Assembly (NCBI GenBank): GCA_050010255.1
Contig: JBEKLJ010000068.1
Coordinates: 1 to 15,228, forward strand
Length of the DNA stretch: 15,228 bases
Source of the DNA: JBEKLJ01 sp050010255
GTDB taxonomy: Bacteria > Acidobacteriota > Terriglobia > Bryobacterales > Bryobacteraceae
Direction: 5' to 3'
Each line of letters starts with the position of its first letter. The stretch's first letter is position 1. Position numbers and translations under genes: made by a program. Positions 13,434-15,228 of this stretch are shown one piece after another. The notes beneath the pieces are model-generated. The model saw nothing but the letters and a program-made list of their open reading frames with translations. It did no database searches and was not told where the DNA came from.

Positions 13434-14168
13434 TCACTTTATGGCCTCGATATACATCGACATTTCTGCAGGATGCGAGAAGCGATCGGCATGGGAATCA
13501 TAGCAGCCCAAATGAGAACGTTCGTCCCGGTAGGAACTCCGAGAGATCTTGCTGAAACCTGCTCTGGCGAGCGCACCCGCGAGAGAGTTGAAATCCCAGA
13601 TGAAGACGTGGCCATGCTCTTTGAAAACAGAGTTGACTGCCGCAAGCGTGAGTTCGGCGCTTGCTGTGTAATCCGCACCAAGCTGATGTCGGGCCATTTC
13701 CAGGAGAATGCCGGCGGGAACCCAATCCGAATCGAGAAGGGCGACGAACCAACGGAGGTCGGGGGTGGACAGTCTCAACGGCTTGCCGGACTTCAAACAG
13801 CGGTGGCACTCACTCAAGAGGATGCGAGCAGCAGCGGCAGGAATGTGCTCGATCGCCTCCTCGAGGAAAATTCCATCGAGCGAGTCGTTCGGGAACGGCA
13901 ATCGTCTTGTCATATCGATGTAAACGTCGGCACGCGGGTCGGTGTCTGCCGTGAGCCACTGTGCGCCGGTATTACTGCCGCCGCCAAGATTGATGACCCG
14001 GGGCGAGTTTTTTCGGAACCACTTCTCGCGATAGCGTGAGGTGATAAGTGGACCGCAAATCCTCCAGAATGCTGCGGATCGACGACCGGCCAACGCGCAC
14101 GCCGTATGGATCACACCATATTGGCCCGATTTGGCACGCCACTTTTTGAAGGCATCCATGAGAGACAC
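13434..14168 (-). CDS. predicted SAM-dependent methyltransferase (COG4627-like), minus strand
   Basis: This 244-residue protein is the only convincing gene on the minus strand. RVINLGGGSNTGAQWLTADT (57-76) is the SAM-binding motif in the LNLGCG-type form, here with Gly in place of the usual Cys. DVYIDMTRRLPFPNDSLDGI (81-100), FLEEAIEHIP (101-110) and LSECHRCLKSGKPLRLSTPD (118-137) follow the order of the small predicted methyltransferases common in surface-glycan clusters. The frame starts at a GTG (14168) with a GAGG about nine bases upstream; ATG 14159 is an alternative. Base composition is visibly lower in GC than in the surrounding glycosyltransferases, it opposes the operon and has gaps of about 310 and 350 bp on its sides, all signs of separate acquisition. 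It needs its own promoter, which I cannot identify. The substrate is unknown. Confidence 0.82.
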   Translation of the reverse strand: MSLMDAFKKWRAKSGQYGVIHTACALAGRRSAAFWRICGPLITSRYREKWFRKNSPRVINLGGGSNTGAQWLTADTDPRADVYIDMTRRLPFPNDSLDGIFLEEAIEHIPAAAARILLSECHRCLKSGKPLRLSTPDLRWFVALLDSDWVPAGILLEMARHQLGADYTASAELTLAAVNSVFKEHGHVFIWDFNSLAGALARAGFSKISRSSYRDERSHLGCYDSHADRFSHPAEMSMYIEAIK

Positions 14169-14189
14169 ATTCTAGCGCCTCGCCGGCCG

Positions 14190-14200
14190 GTACCGTAGCT
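14190..14200 (+). repeat. 11-bp direct repeat flanking the minus-strand methyltransferase, right copy
   Basis: This is the second copy of gtaccgtagct, matching 13409-13419. The bases beyond the 11-mer differ on both sides. Confidence 0.5.
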
Positions 14201-14416
14201 ACCTCAAAACACTACTGTCCAAATTAGCCGCTACCAGGGGTTTTGAACAGGCCAAGCCATTGATTCTATTGGCGCGCTCGCATCGCCTGAAAGCCAGGTC
14301 CCCGGCGCTCCTCACATGCTGTCCGAGTTGACTCTGCCGCGCGTGACGGTCCTCGCTGACTACCCCAAAGGGCCGAGGATGCGGTTCTGCGGGCCTTCCA
14401 GCCCTTCCAGGATTCG

Positions 14417-14501
14417 GCGCCCGCCAGTTCACCTGGGAACGGTATCAGGGGCGGCTTCTGGCGGTTCTCTCTGGCCCCGATCGCTGATAGACGAGTCCTA
14501 A
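14417..14501 (+). pseudogene. duplicated 3' end of glycosyltransferase 11925 (downstream copy of the 85-bp repeat)
   Basis: This copy is 83/85 identical to 13054-13138. It can still be read as RQFTWERYQGRLLAVLSGPDR with stop at 14485-14487, but the frame in front (GLPALPGFGA) is unrelated to the parent gene and closes at a TGA near 14344. The 14 bases after the stop are also duplicated, so the repeat is a piece of DNA and not a conserved protein element. The FkbM gene begins 18 bases after its end. Confidence 0.85.
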
Positions 14502-14518
14502 CAGCTTTAATCGGCACA

Positions 14519-15228
14519 ATGATCCTACCAGTGATGAAGCGCTGTATCAGAAACTGCATCCGCAGTCTCGGGTACGACATCATCCCCTACAGCTTCTCGA
14601 AGTCGATCCTGCTCCGCGAGCATCTGGGGGACTTTCTGAAGCGCTTGGGCATCGATTGTGTGCTGGACGTCGGCGCCAACGTCGGCCAGTTCGGACGCCT
14701 TCTCCGCCGGGCCGGCTATCGCGGTCGAGTCATCTCATTTGAGCCCAATCCGGACGCGCTTGCGATCCTCACCGCCGCCTCCGCCAGCGATCCCCATTGG
14801 ACGGTGCACGGTTGCGCTCTGGGAGACCTCGATGGCCAGATTCCGTTCCACATTACTAGCCTCAGCAGCCTCAGCTCCTTGCTCACGCCCGACGGCCCTG
14901 CCGCACCAGAGTTTGGCGACGATTCCAAAGTGGCAAGGACCGAACTGGTGCCGATCCGGCGGCTCGATACCTTCTTTGCCGAGCACGCCCAAGAGCTCCG
15001 GGAGGCGCGGCTGTTCCTCAAGATGGACACCCAGGGCTACGACCTCAACGTGCTGCGGGGCGTCGCGGGCAATATCCACCGCATCCTCGGCCTCCAATCT
15101 GAGCTTTCTCTGAAGCCCATCTACTCGGGAATGCCCGATTACCTCCAGGTCCTCTTCGAAGCCGCGAGGTTAGGCTTTGAGGTCACCGGGTTTTTCCCGG
15201 TCGTGCGCGATCGCGCTGGCTCCCTGAT
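14519..15228 (+). CDS. FkbM-family SAM-dependent methyltransferase (3' end beyond the window)
   Basis: An open frame of 236 codons runs off the right edge. It encodes VLDVGANVGQFGRLLRRAG (48-66, SAM-binding motif), RVISFEPNPDALAIL (70-84), CALGDLDGQIPFHI (99-112), LVPIRRLDTFF (143-153) and LFLKMDTQGYDLNVLRG (165-181), the ordered signature of FkbM methyltransferases. Unlike the FkbM protein at 6639 it has no N-terminal membrane segment. It likely methylates a hydroxyl of the glycan. I chose ATG 14519; ATG 14534, five codons in, is equally plausible and no ribosome-binding site separates them. Probably only a few dozen residues are missing at the end. Its start lies just after a duplicated glycosyltransferase end, so it may originally have followed the 11925 glycosyltransferase with a gap of about 31 bp. 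Confidence 0.87.
   Translation, partial: MILPVMKRCIRNCIRSLGYDIIPYSFSKSILLREHLGDFLKRLGIDCVLDVGANVGQFGRLLRRAGYRGRVISFEPNPDALAILTAASASDPHWTVHGCALGDLDGQIPFHITSLSSLSSLLTPDGPAAPEFGDDSKVARTELVPIRRLDTFFAEHAQELREARLFLKMDTQGYDLNVLRGVAGNIHRILGLQSELSLKPIYSGMPDYLQVLFEAARLGFEVTGFFPVVRDRAGSL

Larger units (their letters stand above)
14169..14518. other. 350-bp gap with remnants of glycosyltransferase sequence
   Basis: This stretch precedes the minus-strand gene on one side and the FkbM gene on the other, so it should hold a promoter for the former, but none is obvious. It contains the right copy of the 11-bp repeat, a possible relic of a glycosyltransferase start at 14316 (MLSELTLPRVTVLADYPKG, resembling the VxLADYPxxGxPS opening of some GT4 enzymes, then out of frame) and the duplicated 3' end at 14417-14501. 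Confidence 0.55.

Noticed and set aside
13308..14039. Plus-strand open frame of 243 codons across the minus-strand methyltransferase
   Set aside because: The minus strand has the ordered motifs of a methyltransferase; the plus-strand translation shows none.
1..15228. CRISPR arrays, tRNA or rRNA genes, transposases or integrases
   Set aside because: I found no regularly spaced repeats, no tRNA-like cloverleaf and no recognisable mobile-element enzyme. The direct repeats seen are pieces of glycosyltransferase and flippase genes.

Overview
This window is a stretch of a GC-rich bacterial chromosome or metagenomic contig devoted to the assembly and decoration of a cell-surface polysaccharide (O-antigen or exopolysaccharide). 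It carries the C-terminal end of a Wzx-like flippase, a Wzy-like polymerase, five GT-B-type glycosyltransferases, one GT-C-type membrane glycosyltransferase, a hexapeptide-repeat acyltransferase and five SAM-dependent methyltransferases. The high GC content, short ATGA overlaps and near absence of Shine-Dalgarno sequences suggest a soil or sediment organism with a large genome. Acidobacteriota would fit the feel of the proteins, but this is a guess and no taxonomic marker is present.

Layout. Positions 1-67 are an exact direct repeat of 299-365, out of frame with what follows, so the left edge is either rearranged or mis-assembled. Positions 69-2495 hold flippase end, methyltransferase and glycosyltransferase with overlapping ends. 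Positions 2625-3185 encode an acyltransferase and 3246-4577 the polymerase (TTG start). Positions 4574-7541 hold a methyltransferase, a glycosyltransferase and an FkbM methyltransferase, linked by two tiny ORFs whose ends overlap the neighbouring stops and starts. Positions 7542-7919 contain a degraded copy of the 3' end of the preceding glycosyltransferase. Positions 7920-9479 encode the GT-C enzyme, and 9552-13124 three more glycosyltransferases. Positions 13125-14518 are different: a lower-GC methyltransferase on the minus strand, flanked by noncoding DNA and by a second copy of the 3' end of the last glycosyltransferase. A further FkbM methyltransferase starts at 14519 and runs off the right edge.

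The genes fit a Wzx/Wzy-dependent pathway. Cytoplasmic glycosyltransferases build a repeat unit on a lipid carrier, methyltransferases and the acyltransferase cap or modify it, the flippase exports it and the polymerase joins the units. The GT-C enzyme probably adds a sugar from a lipid-linked donor on the outer face of the membrane. No initiating sugar-phosphate transferase, chain-length regulator or export pore is seen here.

The most interesting signal is structural. In two places a methyltransferase gene lies between two direct copies of the 3' end of the glycosyltransferase that precedes it (6358-6530 with 7673-7845, and 13054-13138 with 14417-14501). In addition, a relic resembling the 5' end of the 9552 glycosyltransferase sits at 6532, fused to the end of the 5352 glycosyltransferase. 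Together these suggest that decorating enzymes were inserted as cassettes by recombination at glycosyltransferase ends. If the repeats still recombine, the methyltransferases could be lost cleanly.
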